From an uncultured Lachnospiraceae bacterium (lineage in GTDB: Bacteria > Bacillota > Clostridia > Lachnospirales > Lachnospiraceae), in the NCBI GenBank assembly GCA_900549995.1, contig URQQ01000001.1, positions 171,525 through 235,524 on the forward strand: 64,000 bases of DNA, given 5' to 3'. Below are positions 32,974-41,589 of the stretch, piece after piece. Under the pieces are notes generated by a model. The model did not search any database. It saw only the letters and a list, made by a program, of their open reading frames with translations, and was not told where the DNA came from. Each line of letters starts with the position of its first letter. Within the stretch, counting starts at the first letter, position 1. The translations under genes and the position numbers were made by a program.

Positions 32974-33416
32974 TGGCAGATGTAAAAGGTGTATATCCGG
33001 TATACGAGAATCAATTTAAAGTTGGTGCAGATAAGGAAATTGCAACATCTATTGCGGATATGGAGACTTTTTCCTTATCCTTTGACAATGGGGTAGAAGA
33101 GTGGAACCCGATGGATCAGGAAGGATGGATGCGTAGATTAATGACGGCAAAATCCATTACGATTACAGTAAATGGAAAGAGAAATGTGGGTGACAAAGGA
33201 AACGATTATATTGCAGGAAAAGCTTTTGTAAACGGCAGAACTGCAGAAGGTTATTTCGGATGGATCTTTCCGGATGGAACCACAGTTGACTTTGAAGGTG
33301 CAGTATTTAATGTTACCAATATTGGAGCAGGAGATTCTACGGGTGTTGCGCCTCTGGAATTCGATATCATGAGCAATGGAAAACCAAAAGTAACCGCTGG
33401 CAGTGTTTCTGCGTAG
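32973..33416 (+). CDS. Major tail tube protein
   Basis: 147 residues, ADVKGVYPVYENQFKVGADKEIATSIADMETFSLSFDNGVEEWNPMDQEGWMRRLMTAKSITITVNGKRNVGD. This pattern fits the phage tail tube family that polymerises around the tape measure. ATG 32973 overlaps the stop of the previous gene (TAATG), with GGCAGGAAA upstream. Confidence 0.88.
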   Translation: MADVKGVYPVYENQFKVGADKEIATSIADMETFSLSFDNGVEEWNPMDQEGWMRRLMTAKSITITVNGKRNVGDKGNDYIAGKAFVNGRTAEGYFGWIFPDGTTVDFEGAVFNVTNIGAGDSTGVAPLEFDIMSNGKPKVTAGSVSA

Positions 33417-33424
33417 GAGGATAT

Positions 33425-33721
33425 ATGAAAAAAATAGATATCACAGAGAAACTGAATTTTGAAGAGAATCCAAGGATAGTAATTAAAGGAACAGAATATG
33501 AAGTAAACGCAGATGCGCCTACAATGTTGAAGATCATGGGAATGTTGGGAGATGGTAAGGATATATCCCCCAATGATGTAATTTCTATGTATGAAATGAT
33601 ATTTCAGAAGAAAGAAAGAGACAAAATCGACAAGCTGAAACTGCAGTTCAAAGACTTTGAAACTGTTGTATATGCGGCAATCAGCTTGATCACTGGGGAG
33701 AATGAAGCCCAGGGAGAGTAG
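33425..33721 (+). CDS. Tail assembly chaperone (first)
   Basis: 98 residues with GTAGGAGG before ATG 33425. The position between the tail tube and tape measure genes is that of the gpG-type chaperone. The second chaperone frame starts inside its 3' end; the frame relation is +1 and no good slippery heptamer is seen, so re-initiation rather than -1 frameshifting is more likely. Confidence 0.7.
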   Translation: MKKIDITEKLNFEENPRIVIKGTEYEVNADAPTMLKIMGMLGDGKDISPNDVISMYEMIFQKKERDKIDKLKLQFKDFETVVYAAISLITGENEAQGE

Positions 33722-34061
33722 TGACCCGTACTACGATCTGATAGATGATTTCGACTTGATCGTAAGCAGTTTTCAGACGCAGTACGGGATTCGGTTATCA
33801 AGGGAGCTGGACACAATGAAGTGGGATGAGTTCAAGGATCTGTTGGTTGGAATCAGTCCAGAAACACCACTTGGAAGAATTGTAGCTATCCGGGCAGAAG
33901 AGAATAAAGATACTCTAAAGCATTTTTCAAAAGAACAGCATCGCATCCGAAATGAATGGAGAAAGCGTACAGCAAAGGCCGTAACTGAGGAACAAATGGC
34001 CAGTGTATTAGAGCAGTTTAAACAAATGTTCATTTCAATGGCAGGAGGTGTGAAAGATTGA
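33702..34061 (+). CDS. Gp15-family tail assembly protein
   Basis: 119 residues. SDPYYDLIDDFDLIVSSFQTQYGIRLSRELDTMKWDEFKDLLVGISPETPLGRIVAIRAEE fits the phage Gp15 family, the second tail chaperone. GGGGAG directly precedes ATG 33702, and the gene overlaps the previous one by 20 bases. Confidence 0.78.
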   Translation: MKPRESSDPYYDLIDDFDLIVSSFQTQYGIRLSRELDTMKWDEFKDLLVGISPETPLGRIVAIRAEENKDTLKHFSKEQHRIRNEWRKRTAKAVTEEQMASVLEQFKQMFISMAGGVKD

Positions 34062-34206
34062 GAAAATAAAGGTAAAGTGCCCTTATTGTGGACATGAACA
34101 GAAAGTGCAATACACTGTGGATGCTAAATGCCGTGGTGTTTTTTTAAAGTGCCAGGGGCGGCACTGCAGAAAAGAGTTTGAAATTAAGATTAACGCAGAC
34201 AAGTAG
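34057..34206 (+). CDS. Com-like zinc-ribbon protein with an apparent ATT start (49 aa)
   Basis: The frame IEKIKVKCPYCGHEQKVQY... CRGVFLKCQGRHCRKEFEIKI contains a four-cysteine ribbon (CPYC and CQGRHC), a common type among phage small proteins. The frame is closed by TGA at 34051, and only AAG and ATT codons precede GAG. AGGAGGTG ends seven bases before ATT 34057, so initiation at ATT is the best reading. The stop of the previous gene overlaps the start. Confidence 0.65.
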   Translation: MEKIKVKCPYCGHEQKVQYTVDAKCRGVFLKCQGRHCRKEFEIKINADK

Positions 34207-34245
34207 TGCCATTGTGCCGATGTCTTTAAAAGGCAGGTGGTATAA

Positions 34246-37200
34246 TTGGGCGCTTCAAGCGTGGGTGAGATCGGATTGGATCTCGTAGTAAATCAAAATC
34301 AATTTAACAGACAGATGTCTGGGATTCAAAGTATGGCCAAAAAGGTAGGGGCAACCCTTGCTGCCGCCTTTGCAGTTAAAAAGATCGCTGACTTTGGAAA
34401 AGAATGTCTGAAACTTGGATCTGATCTTGCAGAAGTGCAAAACGTTGTGGATGTAACATTCCCTTCCATGACAGCACAGGTGGACAAGTTCGCAAAGAGT
34501 GCTGCGGCGTCATTCGGATTATCCGAGACGATGGCAAAGCAATACACCGGAACATTTGGTGCAATGGCGAAGGCTTTTGGATTCTCGGAATCTGCAGCCT
34601 ATGACATGGGCACTACGCTTACCGGTCTGGCCGGAGATGTGGCATCTTTCTATAACATTTCACAGGATGAGGCGTACACGAAGTTAAAATCGGTGTTCAC
34701 AGGTGAAACCGAGACGCTGAAAGATCTCGGAATTGTAATGACGCAGTCAGCGTTGGATTCTTATGCAATGGCAAATGGATTCGGGAAAACGACCCAAGCC
34801 ATGACAGAGGCCGAGAAAGTTGCCCTGCGGTACCAATTTGTGCAGCAACAGCTTTCATTGGCTCAGGGGGACTTTATCCGTACTTCAGATGGGTGGGCGA
34901 ACCAGGTAAGGATCTTGAAGCTTCAGTTCGATTCCCTGAAAGCGTCCATAGGCCAGGGGCTTATAAATCTGTTTACACCAATATTAAAAGCAATCAATAC
35001 TGTATTGGGGCACCTGACAACTCTGGCAAATGCATTCAAGAGCTTTACGGAATTGATCACGGGGAAGAAGTCAAGTGGATCTGGCGGAGTTGCAAGCCCG
35101 GTATCTGATCTTTCAAGTACAGCGTCAGATGCGGCATCCGGATTAGGCGGCGCATCTGATGCGGCAAAGGATCTGGGAGACAAAACATCAGGGGTTGGAA
35201 AAGCGGCCAAGAAAGCGGCAAAAGAGATGCGCTCACTTGCCGGATTTGATAAAATTACAAAACTCACAGAAGCAGATACCTCTGATGCGGATGATTCCGG
35301 AGGCGGAGGCTCTGGTGGAGGATCTGGCGGCGGATCTGGATCCGGAGGAAGTCTGGGAAATGCAGTGGATTTTGGAAACCTTGCACAGGGTGATACCGTT
35401 GTTGACAAACTGGGCGGTAAATTCAAGGGCTTAATAGACCGGGTGAAAGAGCTGGCAGGGCTGTTTAAAAAAGGGTTCACTATTGGATTCGGAGATTCTG
35501 AAAAACGAATTGATTCTATTAAAGACCATTTGGAAAGCATTGGCGAGTCTCTAAAAGGGATTTTTACTGATAAAGGAGTGGTGGATTCATTTAACGGACT
35601 ACTGGATTCTCTGGCATTAAATGCGGGTAAAGTTGCCGGATCTATGGCCAGCATAGGAATAACCATTGCAGACAACCTGATAGGAGGATTTGATAAATAT
35701 CTGCAGAAAAGCAGTGGGTACATAAAGGAGCGTCTGATTAAGATATTTGACGCAAATACGCGAATTCTGGATCTGTTTGGGGATCTGTGTGTGGATATCG
35801 CGGATATCTTTTCGGTGTTTGCAAATGATGACGGAAAGACGATTACGGCTTCCATTATCGGAATATTTGCTGACAGTGTTCTCGGAATACAGGAAATGAT
35901 GAGCCGTGATACGGCGAATGTTCTTTCGGTCATTGCGGGAGTAATTTCCGAGAACAAGGACAAAATTAAATCTGCTCTTGAAAGTACGTTAGCACCTGTA
36001 GCTAAAATAGCAGAATCGATCCACGGAGTTGTGAGGGATACTTTCTCTAAAATATCCGAGGTATATGACACTTATATAGATCCAGCTTTTGTAAAAATTA
36101 AAGACGGTTTCTCTACTATCTTTGGTGCTGCGCTGGATGCCTATAACAATTATTTGGCACCTGTTCTTGACTGGATCGCGGAACGTTTTACGGTTCTTGT
36201 ATCTGAATATGTACAGCCGCTTATGAATGCTTTTTTGGATCTATTTGGAAAAGCTGTTGATGCAATTGCTACTTTTTGGGATTTTATTTCCCCATTTGTT
36301 GCATGGTTCATAGAAACATTTATCATGCAGTTTACAACAAAACTTCAGGAATTATGGGTAAAATTTGAGTTTGTATTCAGCATGATAGCCTCCATTGTCC
36401 AGGGGATAATTGAGGTGTTTTCCGGCGTGATTGATTTTATAGTCGGTGTTTTCACGGGAGATTGGGACCGGGCATGGACAGGTGTAAAAGAGATCTTTAA
36501 AGGGATATGTACGGCAATACAGGGAGTGTTTACGGCCGTTAAGAATCTGATCATCAATGTACTTGAGACGATCAAGACAAATATATCAAATAAACTTGGT
36601 GCTGCACGAGATATCGTGCGAACCGTTATGGAAGCAATAAGCACTGTATTTACAAACATCCTAAACACGATAAAAGATGCAGTAGGGAGCATCTTCGAGA
36701 ATGGAATCAAGCAGACAATACTTGGTGCTATGGATACCATACGCTCTGGGATAAGTTCTGTTCTCGGCGGAATAAGAGATACTTTCAGCGAGGTTTTCAA
36801 TGCAGTAAGGGATACAGTGTCCGGTGTTTTTAATGGAATATGGGATACGATCAGAAGTATAGTGAACTCTATCCTTGGCGGAATTGAAATGATGGTGAAC
36901 GGTGTGATTTCAGGCGTGAACAGCATTGCAAGGGCATTTAACAGCATGAACATCGACATACCGGACTGGGTACCGGGAATTGGCGGTGGGACACTTGGAT
37001 TTAGCCTGCCTACTTGGTCACAGATATCCTTACCGCGACTAGCTCAAGGTGGGTATGTAAAAGCGAACACGCCACAGCTGGCAATGATCGGAGATAACAG
37101 ACACCAAGGAGAAATCGTTGCACCAGAAGATAAATTGCGTGAAATGGCAGAAGAAGTTGCAAGAGCAGCTGGAGGAAACGGGGTTTCAAAGAGTGAGTTA

Positions 37201-37347
37201 GAATCCATTCTTAACAACGCTGTGATGCGGATTGTAGCAGCGCTTAGCCAACTTGGGTTCTATATAGACGGGGAACTGCTCGCGAAGGCGATGCAGAAAG
37301 CACAGGCAAATATGGATATCCGGTATAACGCAGTAGAAATTATATAA
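34246..37347 (+). CDS. Tail tape measure protein
   Basis: 1033 residues from TTG 34246, with AGGTGG upstream. The N-terminal region (~60-240) fits the TP901 tape-measure core (ASFGLSETMAKQYTGTFGAMAKAFGFSESAAYDMGTTLTGLAGDVASFYN). A Gly/Ser linker lies at ~350-367. Long helical segments follow with several hydrophobic stretches (~690-760). Near the C-terminus LARLAQGGYVKANTPQLAMIGDNRHQGEIVAPEDKL is typical. Its length suggests a tail of roughly 150 nm using the usual 1.5 angstrom per residue. Confidence 0.93.
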   Translation: MGASSVGEIGLDLVVNQNQFNRQMSGIQSMAKKVGATLAAAFAVKKIADFGKECLKLGSDLAEVQNVVDVTFPSMTAQVDKFAKSAAASFGLSETMAKQYTGTFGAMAKAFGFSESAAYDMGTTLTGLAGDVASFYNISQDEAYTKLKSVFTGETETLKDLGIVMTQSALDSYAMANGFGKTTQAMTEAEKVALRYQFVQQQLSLAQGDFIRTSDGWANQVRILKLQFDSLKASIGQGLINLFTPILKAINTVLGHLTTLANAFKSFTELITGKKSSGSGGVASPVSDLSSTASDAASGLGGASDAAKDLGDKTSGVGKAAKKAAKEMRSLAGFDKITKLTEADTSDADDSGGGGSGGGSGGGSGSGGSLGNAVDFGNLAQGDTVVDKLGGKFKGLIDRVKELAGLFKKGFTIGFGDSEKRIDSIKDHLESIGESLKGIFTDKGVVDSFNGLLDSLALNAGKVAGSMASIGITIADNLIGGFDKYLQKSSGYIKERLIKIFDANTRILDLFGDLCVDIADIFSVFANDDGKTITASIIGIFADSVLGIQEMMSRDTANVLSVIAGVISENKDKIKSALESTLAPVAKIAESIHGVVRDTFSKISEVYDTYIDPAFVKIKDGFSTIFGAALDAYNNYLAPVLDWIAERFTVLVSEYVQPLMNAFLDLFGKAVDAIATFWDFISPFVAWFIETFIMQFTTKLQELWVKFEFVFSMIASIVQGIIEVFSGVIDFIVGVFTGDWDRAWTGVKEIFKGICTAIQGVFTAVKNLIINVLETIKTNISNKLGAARDIVRTVMEAISTVFTNILNTIKDAVGSIFENGIKQTILGAMDTIRSGISSVLGGIRDTFSEVFNAVRDTVSGVFNGIWDTIRSIVNSILGGIEMMVNGVISGVNSIARAFNSMNIDIPDWVPGIGGGTLGFSLPTWSQISLPRLAQGGYVKANTPQLAMIGDNRHQGEIVAPEDKLREMAEEVARAAGGNGVSKSELESILNNAVMRIVAALSQLGFYIDGELLAKAMQKAQANMDIRYNAVEII

Positions 37348-37360
37348 GGAGACGGTAACT

Positions 37361-37717
37361 ATGAAAGAAATATTACGAGCCGGGAGCCTGGTTCTTCCGG
37401 CGCCTGTCTCTATTTCAGTCAATGATGAACTCATCTGGACATCGGATACCGGGAGATTGATGGATGGTACCATGATGGGCGAAGTTGTTGCGGAGAAAAA
37501 GACGGCTTCGATAAAATGGGGAATTCTTACGGAGAGTGATATTGTCCTGATAAAACAGGGGATTATTATCGGATTTTTTCCGATTACATTTCGGGATGAC
37601 GGGCTTGATATTACAATCGAGGCTTATCGGGGAACCCTGACAAAGGAACAGCTGGGGAAACTTGGCGACGGTATTTTCTGGTACCGGAGCGCCAGCGTAG
37701 ACATTATAGAGAGATAG
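37361..37717 (+). CDS. Minor tail protein (118 aa)
   Basis: AAGGAGACGG precedes ATG 37361. It is a small beta-rich protein (VLPAPVSISVNDELIWTSDTGRLMDGTMMGEVVAEKKTASIKWG... FWYRSASVDIIER), similar in size and position to DUF6711-like tail proteins between the tape measure and baseplate genes. Exact role unknown. Confidence 0.65.
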   Translation: MKEILRAGSLVLPAPVSISVNDELIWTSDTGRLMDGTMMGEVVAEKKTASIKWGILTESDIVLIKQGIIIGFFPITFRDDGLDITIEAYRGTLTKEQLGKLGDGIFWYRSASVDIIER

Positions 37718-37738
37718 AGAAATAGAAGGTGATGGGGC

Positions 37739-40033
37739 ATGATTAACACCAGTACAGATTATAAGAAAGCTGCACTAAAAAACAGGCACTTCTCTGCAAA
37801 AGTAACGTGCCTCCTGAAAAATGGTACGACGCTTAATTTTAATGAAACAAACCTTGTGGCCGGAGGGGTGAAAATATCCGACGGTACGAGTGCAAACAAC
37901 AGCTTCACAATAGGAGCGGCGATTAGTAACCAGCTAACTGTACAGATTAATAACGTGAATGAAAAATTTAGCGATTATGATTTTACAGATGCGCAGATGA
38001 CCGCATTTGTTGGGATGAAACTTGAAGGCCGCATGGAGTGGTTGAAAAAGGGACTTTTCGTGTCCGAAGACCCAACAACGACACCGAGTGTCATTACACT
38101 AAATGCATTCGATAACATGAGAAATTTTGACAAAACCTATGACGGGAAGTTGTCTTTTCCATGTAATCTGCAGGCGGTTGTACAGTACTGTTGTGACAAG
38201 TGCAGTGTACTGCTGTCAAACGGCAGGTTTCCTAATTACAATTACATCATAAAGGAGAACCCATTTGAAGGTGATAAAGATGTTACGTACAGGGCAATAA
38301 TTTCTTACTGCGCCGTGGTTGCTTGCTGTTATGCACGATGCAATGTGGATGGGCATCTGGAATTAAAGTGGTACGATACGACAGCTTTTGATGAATTTAA
38401 TGGATATGACGGTGGTTATTTTGATAAGACGAATCAAAACTCTTATCAGTCAGGGGATGCCTTAGATGGCGGTAACTTTACAGACTACTCATCAGGAAGT
38501 TCCGCGGACGGTGGGAATTTTACAGAAGATCTTCCCTATCATAATATTTACAGCCTCTCTTCCTTAGAAGTATCCACGGAAGATGTAGTAATTACTGGAA
38601 TCAAGGTAACTGCATCAGATGGAGTTACATCAGCTGGGAAGACCCTGAAAGGAGAAACTTATTTATGCGGCTCAGAGGGCTATGTATTAGCCATTTCTGC
38701 CAACCCATTGATTGAGTATGGGAAAGCGAAAGAAGTGGCGGCATTTATCGGGGGTAAGGTAGTTGGGATGAGGTTCCGGCCGTTAAAGGCGAATGTCTTA
38801 GGCGATCCGTGTTGGGAGGCCGGGGATGCAGCTGTTATAACGGATAGGAAGAATAATTCTTATCAATGCTATCTTACAAATCTTACCTACAGTATTGGAA
38901 GTTATACGAACCTTACCTGTGATGCAGAACCGGCAAAGAGGAAGAGTGCAGATAGATATAAACAGATTGCACAGATCGTTGCGGATATTAAAAAAGAAAG
39001 CCAACAGGAATTAGACCTGTACACGCAGTATGTGGAACGTATGAACCAACTTGCTATGAATGCAATGGGATACTATGAGACGACGGAGACGCAGGATGAT
39101 GGGTCTACGATCACTTACATGCACGATAAACCACTCCTAAAGGACAGTAAGATCGTGTATAAGCGGTCTATAGATGGATTCTTCTGGTCAAGGGATGGGG
39201 GCAAGACATATACGGGCGGAATTGACAAAAATGGGAATGCCGTGATGAATGTAATTGCTACAATTGGCCTACAGGCAGACTGGATCAACACGGGACGTTT
39301 TACAGCGAAAGATGCTAAAGGAGTAACAAAATTCCTTGTGGATGCTGATACAGGGCAGGTAGAGATCAGACCGGACACCTTTTTGCTAGAAGGAAAAACA
39401 GTTACTGACATTTCAGATGCTGCCGCAGGTAAAGTGAAAAAAGAATTAAGCGCCAGTATTAAGCTTAATTCAGAATCTATTACGGCAGAGGTGAAGCGTT
39501 CTCAGGGGCAGGATGTGGAACTTGCTGCAGCGATAAAAGTGGCTGCGGATTCTATTAATTTAAAAGTGTCCAAGGGAGATGTATCATCACAACTTTCTGT
39601 TGAGTCAGGAGCAATTAATATTAAATCAAACAGATTTTCATGGAGTTCTACTTATTCCAGTCTGTCAAGTACAGGAAAATTAACATGTACCGGTGCGGAT
39701 ATTAGTGGGGCGCTGAAAACACGAAATGGAAATTATTTTTTAAATATGCAAAATGCAGTATTGAGTGGTGGGTACTCAGGTACCACTTATGGGTCGATAG
39801 ATTTTCATGGTGGATATTCTAACCAGTCAGGCTATGCCCTTAGGATTAAAGGGGATGATATAAATCTTATGGGGAGGATCTATACAACGCCTAATCGTAA
39901 TGATCAGTACGTTTATAAAACTGCATTCAAAGATTTACAATTCATAACGAACATAACACCTCACAGTGATGGATCTTTTAGTTATGATACAACCACATAC
40001 TCTTTTTATAATGGAATGTTGCTAGGAGAATGA
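37739..40033 (+). CDS. Tail tip / baseplate structural protein (764 aa)
   Basis: The first ~400 residues form a beta-rich baseplate-like part (NNSFTIGAAISNQLTVQINNVNEKFSDYDF; ITLNAFDNMRNFDKTYDGKLSFPCNLQAVVQYCCDKC). The middle is helical (YKQIAQIVADIKKESQQELDLYTQYVERMNQLAMNAMGYYET). The C-terminal ~200 residues resemble tail spike or fibre material. It occupies the position of the prophage tail endopeptidase or host-specificity protein, but no peptidase motif is clear. Likely the hub to which the fibres attach. Confidence 0.75.
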   Translation: MINTSTDYKKAALKNRHFSAKVTCLLKNGTTLNFNETNLVAGGVKISDGTSANNSFTIGAAISNQLTVQINNVNEKFSDYDFTDAQMTAFVGMKLEGRMEWLKKGLFVSEDPTTTPSVITLNAFDNMRNFDKTYDGKLSFPCNLQAVVQYCCDKCSVLLSNGRFPNYNYIIKENPFEGDKDVTYRAIISYCAVVACCYARCNVDGHLELKWYDTTAFDEFNGYDGGYFDKTNQNSYQSGDALDGGNFTDYSSGSSADGGNFTEDLPYHNIYSLSSLEVSTEDVVITGIKVTASDGVTSAGKTLKGETYLCGSEGYVLAISANPLIEYGKAKEVAAFIGGKVVGMRFRPLKANVLGDPCWEAGDAAVITDRKNNSYQCYLTNLTYSIGSYTNLTCDAEPAKRKSADRYKQIAQIVADIKKESQQELDLYTQYVERMNQLAMNAMGYYETTETQDDGSTITYMHDKPLLKDSKIVYKRSIDGFFWSRDGGKTYTGGIDKNGNAVMNVIATIGLQADWINTGRFTAKDAKGVTKFLVDADTGQVEIRPDTFLLEGKTVTDISDAAAGKVKKELSASIKLNSESITAEVKRSQGQDVELAAAIKVAADSINLKVSKGDVSSQLSVESGAINIKSNRFSWSSTYSSLSSTGKLTCTGADISGALKTRNGNYFLNMQNAVLSGGYSGTTYGSIDFHGGYSNQSGYALRIKGDDINLMGRIYTTPNRNDQYVYKTAFKDLQFITNITPHSDGSFSYDTTTYSFYNGMLLGE

Positions 40034-40035
40034 TA

Positions 40036-40302
40036 ATGGCAAAAAATCTCGGATTTTATTTGGATGATATAGAGAAGGAAGTAAAAACATTCGTAACTTT
40101 AGAAATGGAACGATATCAAGTACCGCCGTCTCTGATGGACAAAGTTTTAAACGGTGTACAGTCACATATTCGGCAGCTTAAAGCAGAAGAGTACGCGGCG
40201 GATGTTTTGAGAGTTGAAACGCATGAAGGAGGAGATGAGGATGCGGTACGAAGCAATACAGGGAAAGATTATCACGGTGATACAGCCCGACCAGATTCCT
40301 AA
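40036..40302 (+). CDS. Small tail-region protein (88 aa)
   Basis: ATG 40036 has GGAG seven bases upstream; ATG 40030 overlaps the previous stop and is an alternative. The N-terminal part (MAKNLGFYLDDIEKEVKTFVTLEMERYQVPPSLMDKVLNGVQSHIRQLKAEEYAADVLRVE) is helical. Unknown role, probably tail assembly. Confidence 0.6.
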   Translation: MAKNLGFYLDDIEKEVKTFVTLEMERYQVPPSLMDKVLNGVQSHIRQLKAEEYAADVLRVETHEGGDEDAVRSNTGKDYHGDTARPDS

Positions 40303-40450
40303 ATACGTGCAGAACGGATATATGGTATTTAAGGCAGATATAGACGGGAACAGAGAAGTGTTAGAAAATCCGGAAGAAGAGTCTGTATTCGCAATAAAGA
40401 GCAATAGACATGTAATTGGTGGAGGAATGAAAAATGGCAATCAGGAATAG
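40241..40450 (+). CDS. Small tail-region protein (69 aa)
   Basis: ATG 40241 is chosen because GAAGGAGGAG lies seven bases upstream; earlier in-frame ATG and TTG codons at 40235, 40223 and 40214 overlap that site or precede it. The product (MRYEAIQGKIITVIQPDQIPKYVQNGYMVFKADIDGNREVL...) is unrecognised. It overlaps both neighbours. Confidence 0.6.
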   Translation: MRYEAIQGKIITVIQPDQIPKYVQNGYMVFKADIDGNREVLENPEEESVFAIKSNRHVIGGGMKNGNQE

Positions 40451-40970
40451 AAGAGGAGCAGTGAAAGACCTCGTAGAGAGCAAGTTGTTACCGGGGGAAT
40501 TCGCGATCTGTACAGATGGATCAATCGTGATTTGCTATGCGGCAGGAAAGACGGCTAAGCTGTCAAGTGTGGATGATATAGCTAAGCTTAGAGCAGAACA
40601 GACGTCATATAAAGAAACGATAGACCGTGTAATTTCAGATTTCAAGGAATATATGTCTGAAACAAGGAATGAGGCTGTAAATGCAAGGCAGGCAGCTGAG
40701 GACGCTGCAAGGAAGCTGGCGGAGAAGCTTTCGGACGGGAGTCTTAAAGGTGAAACCGGTCCGCCTGGTCCCCCTGGGATCCAAGGACCTCAGGGGGTTC
40801 AGGGACCTGAGGGACAGAGGGGTGGAGCGGGACTGGCGACAAGTCTTGGTCCAGGGATTTTCGAAGTGTCTGTAAATGATTTGGGACATCTTATCGTGCG
40901 ACACAATGATAACGATCCCGTCCCTCCACTCTCTATTGTAAATGGGCGTTTAAAATATACAATTTCTTAG
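40434..40970 (+). CDS. Fibre protein with collagen-like segment (178 aa)
   Basis: GGTGGAGGAATG precedes ATG 40434. The N-terminal part (~1-55) includes LVESKLLPGEFAICTDGSIVICYAAGKTAKL, an attachment-type module. A helical segment (~56-100) leads to Gly-X-Y repeats (GETGPPGPPGIQGPQGVQGPEGQRG, ~105-130) and a short end domain (INDLGHLIVRHNDNDP-like). Collagen-type repeats form trimeric rods in phage fibres. Confidence 0.8.
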   Translation: MAIRNRRGAVKDLVESKLLPGEFAICTDGSIVICYAAGKTAKLSSVDDIAKLRAEQTSYKETIDRVISDFKEYMSETRNEAVNARQAAEDAARKLAEKLSDGSLKGETGPPGPPGIQGPQGVQGPEGQRGGAGLATSLGPGIFEVSVNDLGHLIVRHNDNDPVPPLSIVNGRLKYTIS

Positions 40971-40984
40971 AAAGGATGAATAAT

Positions 40985-41572
40985 ATGGCACAGACATTAG
41001 ATTTGGGAAGCGTAATTGGGCCGCAGGGACCGAAAGGAGAAACCGGTGCAAAAGGAGCAACGGGAGCAACAGGACCACAGGGGCCGAAAGGAGATACCGG
41101 ATCAACCGGAGCGCAGGGGCCAAAGGGAGATACAGGAACAAGAGGTACTGCAATTACGACAGGCACGGCAATTACGGGGACTTCTACGACTGCAACGGCA
41201 TTTGCAAGCTCTGGATTAACCAGTTCTCTGATAGGGGATGTATATATAAATAGCAGTACATTCAACTATTATAAATGCACAGTCTCAGGAAACGCTGCGA
41301 CAGCAAAATGGGTATATGTTGGGTGTGTGAAAGGCGCAACCGGAGCGACCGGAGCACAAGGTCCAAAAGGGGAGACTGGCGCGACAGGCCCGGCAGGTCC
41401 GCAGGGACCACAAGGAATCCAGGGATTAAAAGGAGATACCGGTGCAAAAGGTGCTACAGGTGCAACTGGTCCGCAGGGTCAAAAGGGCGATACAGGTCCG
41501 CAAGGGATCCAGGGGCCAACCCCGACATTTTCCATTAACGCCAGTGGGCATCTTATTGCTACGTATGCGTAG
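40985..41572 (+). CDS. Collagen-like fibre protein (195 aa)
   Basis: AAAGGATGA precedes ATG 40985. MAQTLDLGSVIGPQGPKGETGAKGATGATGPQ starts a Gly-X-Y region, interrupted by a globular insert (~57-115) and followed by a second collagen run to ~180. It ends with FSINASGHLIATYA. Many repeats read PQGPKGDTG or similar, and the DNA is repetitive as a result. It shares its opening (T-x-D-L-G-x-V-I-G-P-Q-G-P-K-G) with the following gene, indicating duplication. Confidence 0.82.
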   Translation: MAQTLDLGSVIGPQGPKGETGAKGATGATGPQGPKGDTGSTGAQGPKGDTGTRGTAITTGTAITGTSTTATAFASSGLTSSLIGDVYINSSTFNYYKCTVSGNAATAKWVYVGCVKGATGATGAQGPKGETGATGPAGPQGPQGIQGLKGDTGAKGATGATGPQGQKGDTGPQGIQGPTPTFSINASGHLIATYA

Positions 41573-41589
41573 AGAAGGGAGGGGAAAAT

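Noticed and set aside
33680..33730. Programmed -1 frameshift between the two tail chaperone genes
   Set aside because: The frames are related by +1, no convincing slippery heptamer is seen, and the second gene has its own ATG with GGGGAG beside it.
34923..36071. 382-codon minus-strand frame opposite the tape measure gene
   Set aside because: It mirrors the coding pattern of the tape measure protein (Gly/Ser linker read as Pro/Ser) and has no start signals.
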